Assembly: GCF_003991355.1 (NCBI RefSeq)
Contig: NZ_RCSU01000004.1
Coordinates: 62,001-126,000, forward strand
Origin: Pseudoflavitalea rhizosphaerae
GTDB taxonomy: Bacteria; Bacteroidota; Bacteroidia; Chitinophagales; Chitinophagaceae
Reading direction: 5' to 3'
DNA length: 64,000 nucleotides
Position numbers and translations under genes: made by a program. Position 1 is the stretch's first letter; the number at the start of each line of letters is the position of its first letter. The notes below the pieces were generated by a model. The model was not told where the DNA came from. It ran no database searches and saw only the letters and a list, made by a program, of their open reading frames with translations. Positions 26,312 to 34,472 of the stretch are shown here, piece by piece.

Positions 26312-27577
26312 ATGAGTATGACAACCCGATATAAAAAATACTTAGTGCTGTTGGCGCCGGCAACCATTGCTGTGGTGATGTTCGCCTGTTCCAAAGTAGA
26401 TGAATACAAAGACATAGTTTCCGGAGATAAAACAAAACCCGGAATTGTGTCAAATGTAAAAGTGGAAAACGGTCCGGGTAAGGCCATCATCACCTATGAC
26501 CTGCCCAATTCCGAAAACATCCTGTACGTGCAGGCCACCTATAAGATCAATGACAAGGTCAGCCGTCAAACCAAATCATCTTATTATTCCGATACCATCC
26601 ATGTGAGCGGTTTTGCCAAAAAGCAGGAGTATACCGTTACGCTGCAAACCGTGAGCAGGGCAAATGTGGTATCCGATCCGGTAGAAGTGAAAGTGAACCC
26701 AGACACGCCGCCTTACCTGATGGCCTTCCCTACAATCAGTACCCAGCCTGATTTTGGCGGTATCAATATCAGTCTCGAAAATCCTGCAAAGGCCGATATC
26801 GGTGTGGTGACCATTATGAAAGACCCCATCACCAACCAGTTCGAGATCGTGAACCAGCGTTTCACGAAGCTGGAGGACATTGCGTATAGCCTTCGGGGTT
26901 ATGATACCGTGAACCTGCAATTCGGGATCTATATCACGGATGACTGGGACAATGTTTCAGATACCCTATTCACTACGGTGAAACCGATATTTGAGAGACA
27001 AATGGACAAATCGAAATTCGGCCGTTATGTGCTGCCAACGGATGCCAAAACAGGTTTTGGCTGGGAGATCGAAAATATGTGGAATGGCAATACAGGCTCT
27101 CCCGGTTACCATACCGAACAGCCCATCCAGCCGCTGGTTTGGCCTGCTGTGATCACTTTCGATATGGGTCAGGCGGCTAAGCTTAGCCGTTATACCATCT
27201 GGAACCGTGGCATCGACGGCAGTGGGAACTGGCTCTGGCAGGCAGGCGCACCCACTACCTGGACGCTCTGGGGCAGGGAGAACAACCCCGTGGATGAAAC
27301 ATTACCCAGCGGTCCCGGCGCTCCCGGGGTTGGACAAACATCTCCCAATGGCTGGATCAATCTCGGCACATTCAAACTGCCTGCAAAACCATCGGGCCTG
27401 CCCAACCCTGCATACAGCAATTCCGATCTCGAATTCTGGAATGCTGGTTTCAGTTACAATTTCAACCTGGAGCTTCCCAGGGTACGGTATATCCGCTTCC
27501 AGTGCCAGGAGATCGCATCCGGTACCAACAACTTTTTCAATATTGCTGAACTGACATTCTGGGGTGATCCCAGGTAA
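26312..27577 (+). CDS. Surface lipoprotein with DUF4959-type N-terminus and DUF5000/F5-8C-like C-terminus
   Basis: The product is 421 residues. The lipobox (VVMFAC) gives Cys at about 26. The N-terminus (KVDEYKDIVSGDKTKPGIVS, VENGPGKAIITYDLP) matches the Fn3-like DUF4959 region, a middle beta domain follows, and the last 170 residues look discoidin-like (FGWEIENMWNGNTGSPGYHT, VITFDMGQAAKLSRYTIWNR, VRYIRFQCQEIASG). Proteins of this form sit beside SusD in many loci as surface glycan-binding proteins. It begins 24 bp after the SusD gene and is followed by a second lipoprotein of parallel design. Binding function is inferred. Confidence 0.85.
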   Translation: MSMTTRYKKYLVLLAPATIAVVMFACSKVDEYKDIVSGDKTKPGIVSNVKVENGPGKAIITYDLPNSENILYVQATYKINDKVSRQTKSSYYSDTIHVSGFAKKQEYTVTLQTVSRANVVSDPVEVKVNPDTPPYLMAFPTISTQPDFGGINISLENPAKADIGVVTIMKDPITNQFEIVNQRFTKLEDIAYSLRGYDTVNLQFGIYITDDWDNVSDTLFTTVKPIFERQMDKSKFGRYVLPTDAKTGFGWEIENMWNGNTGSPGYHTEQPIQPLVWPAVITFDMGQAAKLSRYTIWNRGIDGSGNWLWQAGAPTTWTLWGRENNPVDETLPSGPGAPGVGQTSPNGWINLGTFKLPAKPSGLPNPAYSNSDLEFWNAGFSYNFNLELPRVRYIRFQCQEIASGTNNFFNIAELTFWGDPR

Positions 27578-27594
27578 ACCATAAACGCTGCTAT

Positions 27595-28824
27595 ATGCCT
27601 AGAAAATATTCATCACTACTCTGGATAACAGGTCTGGTTTGCCTGCTTGCCTGTACACAAAAAATGGATGAGTTCAGGGATTATCTCAACAATGAAGAGA
27701 TCAAATACCCAGGCTCCATTTCCAAAGTGTTCACCAGGCCCGGCAATGGCCGGCTCGGTATCGGCTGGTCGCCCAGCCCGGACCCTTCCGTTACCAAATA
27801 CAGGATCTACTGGAATAATTTCCGTGATTCCGTTGAAGTGAGTTCCGCTTCACACAGCCCCGGAGATACGGTGTACACTATCATCAATAATCTGCAGGAA
27901 TATACTTATTCATTTTTTGTTTATTCCTTCGATGCAAAAGGAAACAAATCCATTCCCGTGGAAGTGCAGAATGCAAGGGTCTATGGCAATTCCTACCAGA
28001 ACAGCCTGATGAACCGCTATATCAACAGCGGTGATCCGTATGAATTCCTGGATGATGCAGGACAAGAAGTGAAACTCAATTTCCTCCAGCCGGATTCCAC
28101 CAATGCGCTTACTTATCTGCGTTATACCAATACCAGTGATGAGTTGAAAGAAGTGGTCCTTCTGCCGGGAGAGAACTCAATAACCATCACGGATTTCAAA
28201 TACGGCACCAAGGTGGCTTACCAGAGCGAATACACTCCATCGGAAACCGCGCTGGATTCATTTTCCGTGAACATGGTGGATACATTCCCCAATATCGCCT
28301 TCACCATCGCGAAAGCAGACAAGAGCCTGTTCAGCGTGGTGACCACCCTGCCCAATGATGTGCAGCCCTGGGATGGAGGGACCAGTGTGGCCAGGTTATG
28401 GGATGGCTCCGTGGGGCCGCAGGGATGGCCGAATATATGGCACTCTAATGGCGATAAACAACTGCCGCACCATTTTACTTTCGATATGGGCAGGGGCTAT
28501 CGCCGGCTGCAGAATATCGAGATCACAGGCCGCGACTGCTGTCACAATCCAACCGAGTTTGAGATCTGGGGCATTGCTGATATTACGAATGCGGCCACCA
28601 ACCTGCCGGGTAATGATCCGGGCTGGAAGGATGAAGCCATCGCAAAAGGCTGGGTCCTGCTGGAGGATGTAACACTCGATAACAATGGCGTTGGTCCTTA
28701 CAAAGTGGATTTTGCAGCCGGTGTTCCGCAGATCCGTTATATCCGCATCCGCGTTAAAAAAGTGGCCAGTGGAGAGAGTGCATACAGCAACCTGAGTGAG
28801 GTTACTGTTGAATACAGGAGATAG
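27595..28824 (+). CDS. DUF4998 domain surface lipoprotein with discoidin-like C-terminus
   Basis: The product is 409 residues. The lipobox (LVCLLAC) gives Cys at about 20. The DUF4998-type N-terminus (QKMDEFRDYLNNEEIKYPGS, GNGRLGIGWSPSPDPSVTKY) is an Fn3-like domain. The C-terminal third resembles F5/8 type C folds (LWDGSVGPQGWPNIWHSNGD, FTFDMGRGYRRLQNIEITGR, IRYIRIRVKKVASGE). It follows the previous lipoprotein gene by 17 bp. The two share layout and C-terminal pattern but little sequence in between, suggesting two binding proteins for different parts of the same glycan. A CC pair (RDCCHNP) near the C-terminal domain is distinctive. Confidence 0.85.
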   Translation: MPRKYSSLLWITGLVCLLACTQKMDEFRDYLNNEEIKYPGSISKVFTRPGNGRLGIGWSPSPDPSVTKYRIYWNNFRDSVEVSSASHSPGDTVYTIINNLQEYTYSFFVYSFDAKGNKSIPVEVQNARVYGNSYQNSLMNRYINSGDPYEFLDDAGQEVKLNFLQPDSTNALTYLRYTNTSDELKEVVLLPGENSITITDFKYGTKVAYQSEYTPSETALDSFSVNMVDTFPNIAFTIAKADKSLFSVVTTLPNDVQPWDGGTSVARLWDGSVGPQGWPNIWHSNGDKQLPHHFTFDMGRGYRRLQNIEITGRDCCHNPTEFEIWGIADITNAATNLPGNDPGWKDEAIAKGWVLLEDVTLDNNGVGPYKVDFAAGVPQIRYIRIRVKKVASGESAYSNLSEVTVEYRR

Positions 28825-28882
28825 AACCGTCGGAATCTCCATTAATACAACAATAAAATCCATTTACCCGAATCCGTATACA

Positions 28883-28900
28883 GTTGAACTTTGTTGAACT
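28883..28900 (+). repeat. GTTGAACT direct repeat upstream of the GH95 gene
   Basis: GTTGAACT at 28883-28890 and 28893-28900, a 10-bp period, in the only sizeable gap (97 bp) of the operon, 22 bp before the GH95 start. Possible secondary promoter region; no clear -7 element is visible. Confidence 0.3.
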
Positions 28901-28921
28901 TGTTGCCTCAATTAACGAATT

Positions 28922-31237
28922 ATGAAACGAACGATTGGTCTTGTTGCGATCCTGTTTTCCCTGACTGCTTCTGCGCAGCGGCGTCCCCTTCAGTTATGGT
29001 TCGATAAACCTGCTGCACAGTGGGAAGAGACACTTCCCTTAGGAAACGGACGCCTGGGCATGACGCCCGATGGAGGAGTGGAAAAAGAGAAAATAGTACT
29101 GAACGATATCACCATGTGGTCCGGCAGTCCGCAGGATGCCAATAACTATGAAGCGTACAAGCAACTGCCTGCCATCAGGCAATTGCTGGCGGAAGGGCAG
29201 AATGATGAGGCGCAAAAACTGATCGACAAAAGTTTTATCTGCCTGGGGCCCGGCTCCGGCGGCCCGCAATGGGGCTGCTTCCAGATGCTGGCCGATCTCA
29301 ATATCAGGTACAATTATAACGGAAATGCAACTACGCCTTCAGATTACTGCCGCTGGTTGTCGCTGGACAGTGCCATCGCCGTCACAAGCTTCACCTTGAA
29401 TGGCATTCAATACAAGAGAGAATATTTCACCAGTTTCGGGGCTGATGTGGACCTTATCCGCATCACCGCCAGTAAAAAAGGAGCTGTCAGTTTTGCGGTT
29501 GGTATCAGCCGCCCGGAAAGAGGGGAGAGCTCTGTCAGCGGTCAGTCATTACTGTTAGCTGGTCAGCTCAATAACGGAACCGACGGAAAAGGAATGCAAT
29601 ACCTGACGCAGGTGAAACTGAAGAATACTGGTGGTAAACAAACCGTGAAAGGAAATGAACTGATAGTGGAAGGCGCCGATGAAGCATTGATCTTCGTTTC
29701 CACTGCTACCGATTTCCGCAACCCGCAATATAAATCCCTGGTGGAAAAGAATATGCGCGCTGCATTGCAGAGATCTTATGCAGTGCAGAAACAAACCCAT
29801 GTCCGTAATTACAGGAAATTGTTTGGCCGCGTTGCGGTTGACCTGGGAACAGGCGCTGCTGAATCACTGACCACAGACAAACGCCTGGCGGCATATTACA
29901 AACAGCCTGAGCAAGACAAATCATTACCCGTTCTCTTTTTACAATTCGGAAGATATCTCAGCATCAGCAGCACAAGGGTTGGACTGCTTCCACCGAACTT
30001 ACAGGGACTTTGGGCCAACCAGGTGAATACGCCCTGGAATGGCGACTATCACCTGGATGTGAATGTGCAGATGAACCACTGGCCAGTTGAAATGAGCAAT
30101 CTCTCCGAACTGAACTTGCCACTCACCGAACTGGTGCGTGGATTGGTGAAGCCCGGTGAACGCACCGCCAAAGCCTATTACAATGCCGATGGCTGGGTTG
30201 CCCATGTGATCACGAATGTTTGGGGCTGGACCGAACCCGGCGAAAGTGCCAGCTGGGGCGTTACCAAATCAGGATCGGGATGGCTCTGCAATAATCTCTG
30301 GGAGCATTATGTATACACCGATGATCTGGCCTACCTGAAAAGCATCTATCCTATCCTGAAAGGATCAGCGCTTTTCTATAAAAGCATATTGGTGAAAGAC
30401 GGGAAAACAGGATGGCTGGTGACTTCGCCTTCTTCCAGTCCTGAGAACTCTTTCCTCCTGCCCAATGGCAATCATGCCAGCATTTGCGTGGGGGCTGCTA
30501 TCGACAACCAGATCATCCGTGAGCTGTTCAATAATATCATCACGGCAACAGAGAAACTGAAGATCGATAAAAGTCTTTCCGATACATTGCGCGCGCAACT
30601 GAAACAATTGCCGCCCGCGGGCATCATTTCACCCGATGGCCGTATACAGGAATGGCTGGAAGATTACAAGGAAACAGATCCACAGCATCGTCATATTTCA
30701 CATCTCTATGGATTGTACCCTGCCAATCTCATCACGGCCAACGGTACGCCTGAGCTGGCGGCAGCGGCTAAGAAAAGCCTGGAAGTGAGAGGGGATGATG
30801 GACCCAGCTGGGCCATCGCTTACAAGCAATTATTCTGGGCAAGATTACTGGATGGCAACCGCGCATTCAAATTGTTGCGCGAATTGCTGAAGCCCACACT
30901 TCGTACAGATATCAACTACGGCGCCGGTGGTGGCGTGTATCCAAACCTGTTCTCTGCAGGCCCGCCATTCCAGATCGATGGCAATTTCGGGGCAGCCGCA
31001 GCCATCATGGAAATGTTGATGCAATGCCATGCCGGCTATGTGGAATTGCTCCCCGCCATTCCTGATCTCTGGAAAGCTGAAGGCAGTGTGAAGGGATTGA
31101 AAGCAAGAGGAAATCTTACCGTCGATTTCGAATGGAAAAATGGACAGGTAATAAAATATAAGATCAGTTCTCCCACTTCCAAAAAGGTGAAGCTGAAAGT
31201 GAACGGACAAATCAAAAGCATCACTACCAGCAAATGA
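28922..31237 (+). CDS. GH95 alpha-L-fucosidase / alpha-L-galactosidase
   Basis: The product is 771 residues with a signal peptide (to LTASAQ). GH95 hallmarks: LWFDKPAAQWEETLPLGNGR and LNDITMWSGSPQD at the N-terminus, VNVQMNHWPVEMSNL with the catalytic Asn pair region (N381, N385), WGYTEPGESA-like WGWTEPGESASWG, and FQIDGNFGAAAAIMEML with Asp686. GH95 enzymes invert at the anomeric centre and remove terminal alpha-1,2-linked L-fucose, or L-galactose in plant-polysaccharide loci. It sits among alpha-galactosidases, and its stop codon overlaps the GH27 start (ATGA at 31234), so the two are translationally coupled. Which sugar it removes cannot be decided here. Confidence 0.92.
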   Translation: MKRTIGLVAILFSLTASAQRRPLQLWFDKPAAQWEETLPLGNGRLGMTPDGGVEKEKIVLNDITMWSGSPQDANNYEAYKQLPAIRQLLAEGQNDEAQKLIDKSFICLGPGSGGPQWGCFQMLADLNIRYNYNGNATTPSDYCRWLSLDSAIAVTSFTLNGIQYKREYFTSFGADVDLIRITASKKGAVSFAVGISRPERGESSVSGQSLLLAGQLNNGTDGKGMQYLTQVKLKNTGGKQTVKGNELIVEGADEALIFVSTATDFRNPQYKSLVEKNMRAALQRSYAVQKQTHVRNYRKLFGRVAVDLGTGAAESLTTDKRLAAYYKQPEQDKSLPVLFLQFGRYLSISSTRVGLLPPNLQGLWANQVNTPWNGDYHLDVNVQMNHWPVEMSNLSELNLPLTELVRGLVKPGERTAKAYYNADGWVAHVITNVWGWTEPGESASWGVTKSGSGWLCNNLWEHYVYTDDLAYLKSIYPILKGSALFYKSILVKDGKTGWLVTSPSSSPENSFLLPNGNHASICVGAAIDNQIIRELFNNIITATEKLKIDKSLSDTLRAQLKQLPPAGIISPDGRIQEWLEDYKETDPQHRHISHLYGLYPANLITANGTPELAAAAKKSLEVRGDDGPSWAIAYKQLFWARLLDGNRAFKLLRELLKPTLRTDINYGAGGGVYPNLFSAGPPFQIDGNFGAAAAIMEMLMQCHAGYVELLPAIPDLWKAEGSVKGLKARGNLTVDFEWKNGQVIKYKISSPTSKKVKLKVNGQIKSITTSK

Positions 31238-32448
31238 AATTGTACTGGCTGATATTATCCGTATGCCTGGCGATATGTGCAAAGGCCCAGGAGGTAAACC
31301 GTAGCAAACTGGCGTCACTTCCGCCGATGGGTTGGATGACCTGGAACCTGTATGGAGAGCGGATCGATGAGAAGCTGATCCGCAGTATTGCTGATGCCAT
31401 GGATTCTACCGGCATGATTGCAGCCGGATATAAATACCTGATCATCGATGATGGCTGGCAGGGTGGAAGGGATAAGAAAAACAATATTATCGCAGATCCC
31501 GTGAAGTTTCCTTCCGGCATCAAAGCACTCGCCGGTTATGTACATGCAAAAGGACTGAAGCTGGGTATCTATTCCGATGCAGCTTCGCTTACCTGTGCGG
31601 GTTATACTGCCAGCCTGCATTTTGAAGAACAGGATGCCAGAACATTCGCTTCCTGGGGCATCGATTACCTGAAGTACGATTACTGCAATGCGCCGGCAGA
31701 CTCCAATACGGCAAAGGCCCGCTATACAAAAATGGCGCAGGCATTGTCGGCATCCGGACGAGATATCGTATTCGGTATCTGCGAATGGGGTGGGCGTCAA
31801 CCCTGGTTCTGGGCAGCCAATGCAGGCGGCAGCGTCTGGCGCACTACCGGTGATGTTCGCGACAAATGGAAAAAGGAACAGGGAAAAGATGGAGAGGGGA
31901 TCATGGATATTTACAACGTGAATGTGATGCTGCACAAATATGCAGGTCCTGGCCGCTGGAACGATCCCGATATGCTGGTAGTAGGTTTGTATGGAGCCAA
32001 AGGACCGTCTTCAGATCTTGGTGGAACGGGTTGCTCTGATATCGAATACCAAAGCCAGATGAGCCTCTGGAGTATCATGGCGGCCCCTCTTATCGCTACC
32101 AATAATATCATGGCCATGAACAGGGCCACCAAAAAAATACTGCTCAACCGGGAAGTGATCGCCATCAACCAGGACCCGGCCGGTAACCAGGGAAAGCTGA
32201 TCAAAAGCGATACCAGCTTCGATGTGATACTGAAGCCTCTTCAGAACGGGGATATGGCGCTGGCTATTTTGAATAAATCCGGGATTTTACAATCTTACAG
32301 TTTCGCGGGCGGAACTCTGGGCCTCCCTTCCGGCTTCACAGTGCGCGACTGCTGGCAGCAGCGCAGCGTGGGGAAAAAGGACAAATGGACAGGCTCCATC
32401 CAACCGCATGAAACAAAATTATTCCGGTTGATAAAAAAACAACAATGA
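31234..32448 (+). CDS. GH27 alpha-galactosidase
   Basis: The product is 404 residues with a signal peptide (MKLYWLILSVCLAICAKAQ). It is a classical GH27 retaining enzyme: PPMGWMTWN at the barrel start, YLIIDDGWQGGRD, LKLGIYSDAASLTCAGYTAS, nucleophile Asp149 in YLKYDYCN, and acid/base Asp207 in TTGDVRDKW. A C-terminal beta domain of about 100 residues completes the fold. It removes terminal alpha-D-galactose. Its start overlaps the GH95 stop by 4 bp and its stop overlaps the esterase start by 4 bp (32445-32448). This coupling argues that the three enzymes are made in fixed ratio and act on one glycan. Confidence 0.94.
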   Translation: MKLYWLILSVCLAICAKAQEVNRSKLASLPPMGWMTWNLYGERIDEKLIRSIADAMDSTGMIAAGYKYLIIDDGWQGGRDKKNNIIADPVKFPSGIKALAGYVHAKGLKLGIYSDAASLTCAGYTASLHFEEQDARTFASWGIDYLKYDYCNAPADSNTAKARYTKMAQALSASGRDIVFGICEWGGRQPWFWAANAGGSVWRTTGDVRDKWKKEQGKDGEGIMDIYNVNVMLHKYAGPGRWNDPDMLVVGLYGAKGPSSDLGGTGCSDIEYQSQMSLWSIMAAPLIATNNIMAMNRATKKILLNREVIAINQDPAGNQGKLIKSDTSFDVILKPLQNGDMALAILNKSGILQSYSFAGGTLGLPSGFTVRDCWQQRSVGKKDKWTGSIQPHETKLFRLIKKQQ

Positions 32449-34427
32449 AAGATATCCGATCAATAATCGTTTTTTCCGCACTGTTACTGACTGTTGCTTA
32501 CGCAGAAGCACAACCGAGACTACCGGATTTCTTTGGAGACAGTATGGTGTTACAAAGAGATCAACCCCTTCGGATCTGGGGTATCAGCGGTGAGTCAGGA
32601 ACGGTGACTGTTACCCTCAATGGACAAACGAGAACTGCAGCTATCAATCCCAAAGGCGGCTTCCATGTGGAGCTGGGCCCTGAAAAGGCCGGAGGCCCTT
32701 ACGATCTTATTATTTCAGATAAGAAGGGAAAGACAGTTTTGCATGGCGTTCTCCTGGGAGATGTGTGGTTCTGTTCCGGGCAATCCAATATGGAAATGCC
32801 TGTAAAAGGATGGGGCTCTGTGTATGATGCAGATGAAGTGATCAGGAATGCTTCGCATCCGCAGATCAGGTTGATGACAGTAATGAAGAAAGTATCCACC
32901 TGGCCGGAAAAGGACCTCCGGGATGTTCGATGGCAGGCCTGCTCTCCCGGTAATATTGCGCCATTTTCCGCAGTAGCTTATTTTTTCGGCCGCAGGCTGC
33001 AACAGGATCTGAATGTGCCGATAGGACTGATCAATTCCACCTGGGGTGGAACACAGATAGAAGCCTGGATCAGTCATGCTGCGCTTTCAAATGATCCTTA
33101 TTATAAAGATGTGATGAAAGCAGTGCAGAAGCCGGTGGATTTCCAGGACCTGATAAATGCCCGCTACAAAAAAGAACGGAGTGAGCAGCAACAATTGCTG
33201 AAAGACATGCCCAAAGCGGGAGACAGCGCACTGTACAAAAATGCGGGCTACGATCATCGCAAATGGGCTACCATGCCCATTCCCGGAGCATGGGAAACAC
33301 AGCCGAATTTATCGAGGCTCGATGGTATCGTCTGGTTCAGGAAGGAAATATATGTGAGACAAGAAGATGCAGGCAAACCTGCCAGTTTCCATCTTGGAAA
33401 AATAGACGATAATGAACAGAGCTTCCTGAATGGCAGGCCCCTGGGTGCTACGCGGGGCTGGAATACAGACAGGGTCTACAACGGTGTGCTCAAAGCCGGG
33501 AAGAATGTGATCGCTATTCGCGTGGAAGATACAGGCGGTGGCGGCGGCATCTGGGGCGACAGTGCTGAACTATACGTTTCGGTTAATGACCATCGTTATT
33601 CGCTGGTGGGCAACTGGAACTACCGCATTCAGGAAGTTCGTACCAATACCAATTCAATTGGTCCCAACGATTATCCCTCCCTGCTTTTCAATGGCATGGT
33701 AAGCCAGTTCAGGGGCATGAATATCAAAGGAACTATCTGGTACCAGGGCGAAGCCAATGCGGGCCGTGGTTTTGAATACCGTCATGCAATGCCTTTGCTG
33801 ATCAGCAACTGGCGTGAGCATTTCAAGGACCCTGATATGCCATTCTATTTTGTACAACTCACCAGCTACAACGATAATAATGGAAACAGCAACAAAGGCA
33901 GCGCCTGGGCCGAAATACGGGAATCTCAAACGCTCACTGCCAAAACTGTTCCGCATACCGGCATGGCCGTGATCACAGATATCGGTAATGCCAATGATAT
34001 CCATCCGCGTAACAAGAAAGATGTAGGAGAAAGACTTGCCGCCATTGCATTGCATGATACCTATGGTAAACCTGTCGTCGCATCCGGGCCTGTATTCAAA
34101 TCCTTCAGCATCGATGGAAACAAAGTCGCTATCAGTTTTACATTCACCGGCCAGGGCCTTACAGCCCGCGATGGGAAAGCATTGGGCGGTTTTGAACTGG
34201 CAGGAGCCGATAAGAAATTCTATCCTGCAGAAGCAGTTATTTCCGGCGATCAGGTAATCCTTCGGTCCAGCCAGGTAACTGCACCTGTGGCTGCACGTTA
34301 TGGTTGGTCGGATGTACTCGATCATGCCAATCTCAGCAATAAAGATGGATGGCCTGCCGGGCCTTTCAGAACAGATAACTGGCCTGGCATCACCGTCAAC
34401 AACAAATACGATCCGAAGTTCAAATAA
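32445..34427 (+). CDS. SGNH-type sialate O-acetylesterase family protein
   Basis: The product is 660 residues with a signal peptide (to YAEAQ). The split SASA domain carries VWFCSGQSNMEMPVKGWG (about 105-122, nucleophile Ser in GQSNM) and, far downstream, the Asp-His pair in NDIHPRNKKDVGERLA. Between them lies an inserted jelly-roll domain (about 285-385; WFRKEIYVR, SFLNGRPLGATRGWN) like the sugar-binding domain of GH2 enzymes. Family members remove O-acetyl groups from sialic acid, xylan or other plant glycans. In this operon it probably clears acetyl groups that block the glycosidases. The name sialate is a family label and should not be read as its substrate. Confidence 0.9.
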   Translation: MKDIRSIIVFSALLLTVAYAEAQPRLPDFFGDSMVLQRDQPLRIWGISGESGTVTVTLNGQTRTAAINPKGGFHVELGPEKAGGPYDLIISDKKGKTVLHGVLLGDVWFCSGQSNMEMPVKGWGSVYDADEVIRNASHPQIRLMTVMKKVSTWPEKDLRDVRWQACSPGNIAPFSAVAYFFGRRLQQDLNVPIGLINSTWGGTQIEAWISHAALSNDPYYKDVMKAVQKPVDFQDLINARYKKERSEQQQLLKDMPKAGDSALYKNAGYDHRKWATMPIPGAWETQPNLSRLDGIVWFRKEIYVRQEDAGKPASFHLGKIDDNEQSFLNGRPLGATRGWNTDRVYNGVLKAGKNVIAIRVEDTGGGGGIWGDSAELYVSVNDHRYSLVGNWNYRIQEVRTNTNSIGPNDYPSLLFNGMVSQFRGMNIKGTIWYQGEANAGRGFEYRHAMPLLISNWREHFKDPDMPFYFVQLTSYNDNNGNSNKGSAWAEIRESQTLTAKTVPHTGMAVITDIGNANDIHPRNKKDVGERLAAIALHDTYGKPVVASGPVFKSFSIDGNKVAISFTFTGQGLTARDGKALGGFELAGADKKFYPAEAVISGDQVILRSSQVTAPVAARYGWSDVLDHANLSNKDGWPAGPFRTDNWPGITVNNKYDPKFK

Positions 34428-34472
34428 CACAGAGGGCCGGAAAGATCCAACACATATCTATCACTGAATATT

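Noticed and set aside
32445-34427. Sialic acid catabolism suggested by the sialate O-acetylesterase label
   Set aside because: No sialidase, lyase or epimerase gene is present, and the family also acts on plant acetyl esters.
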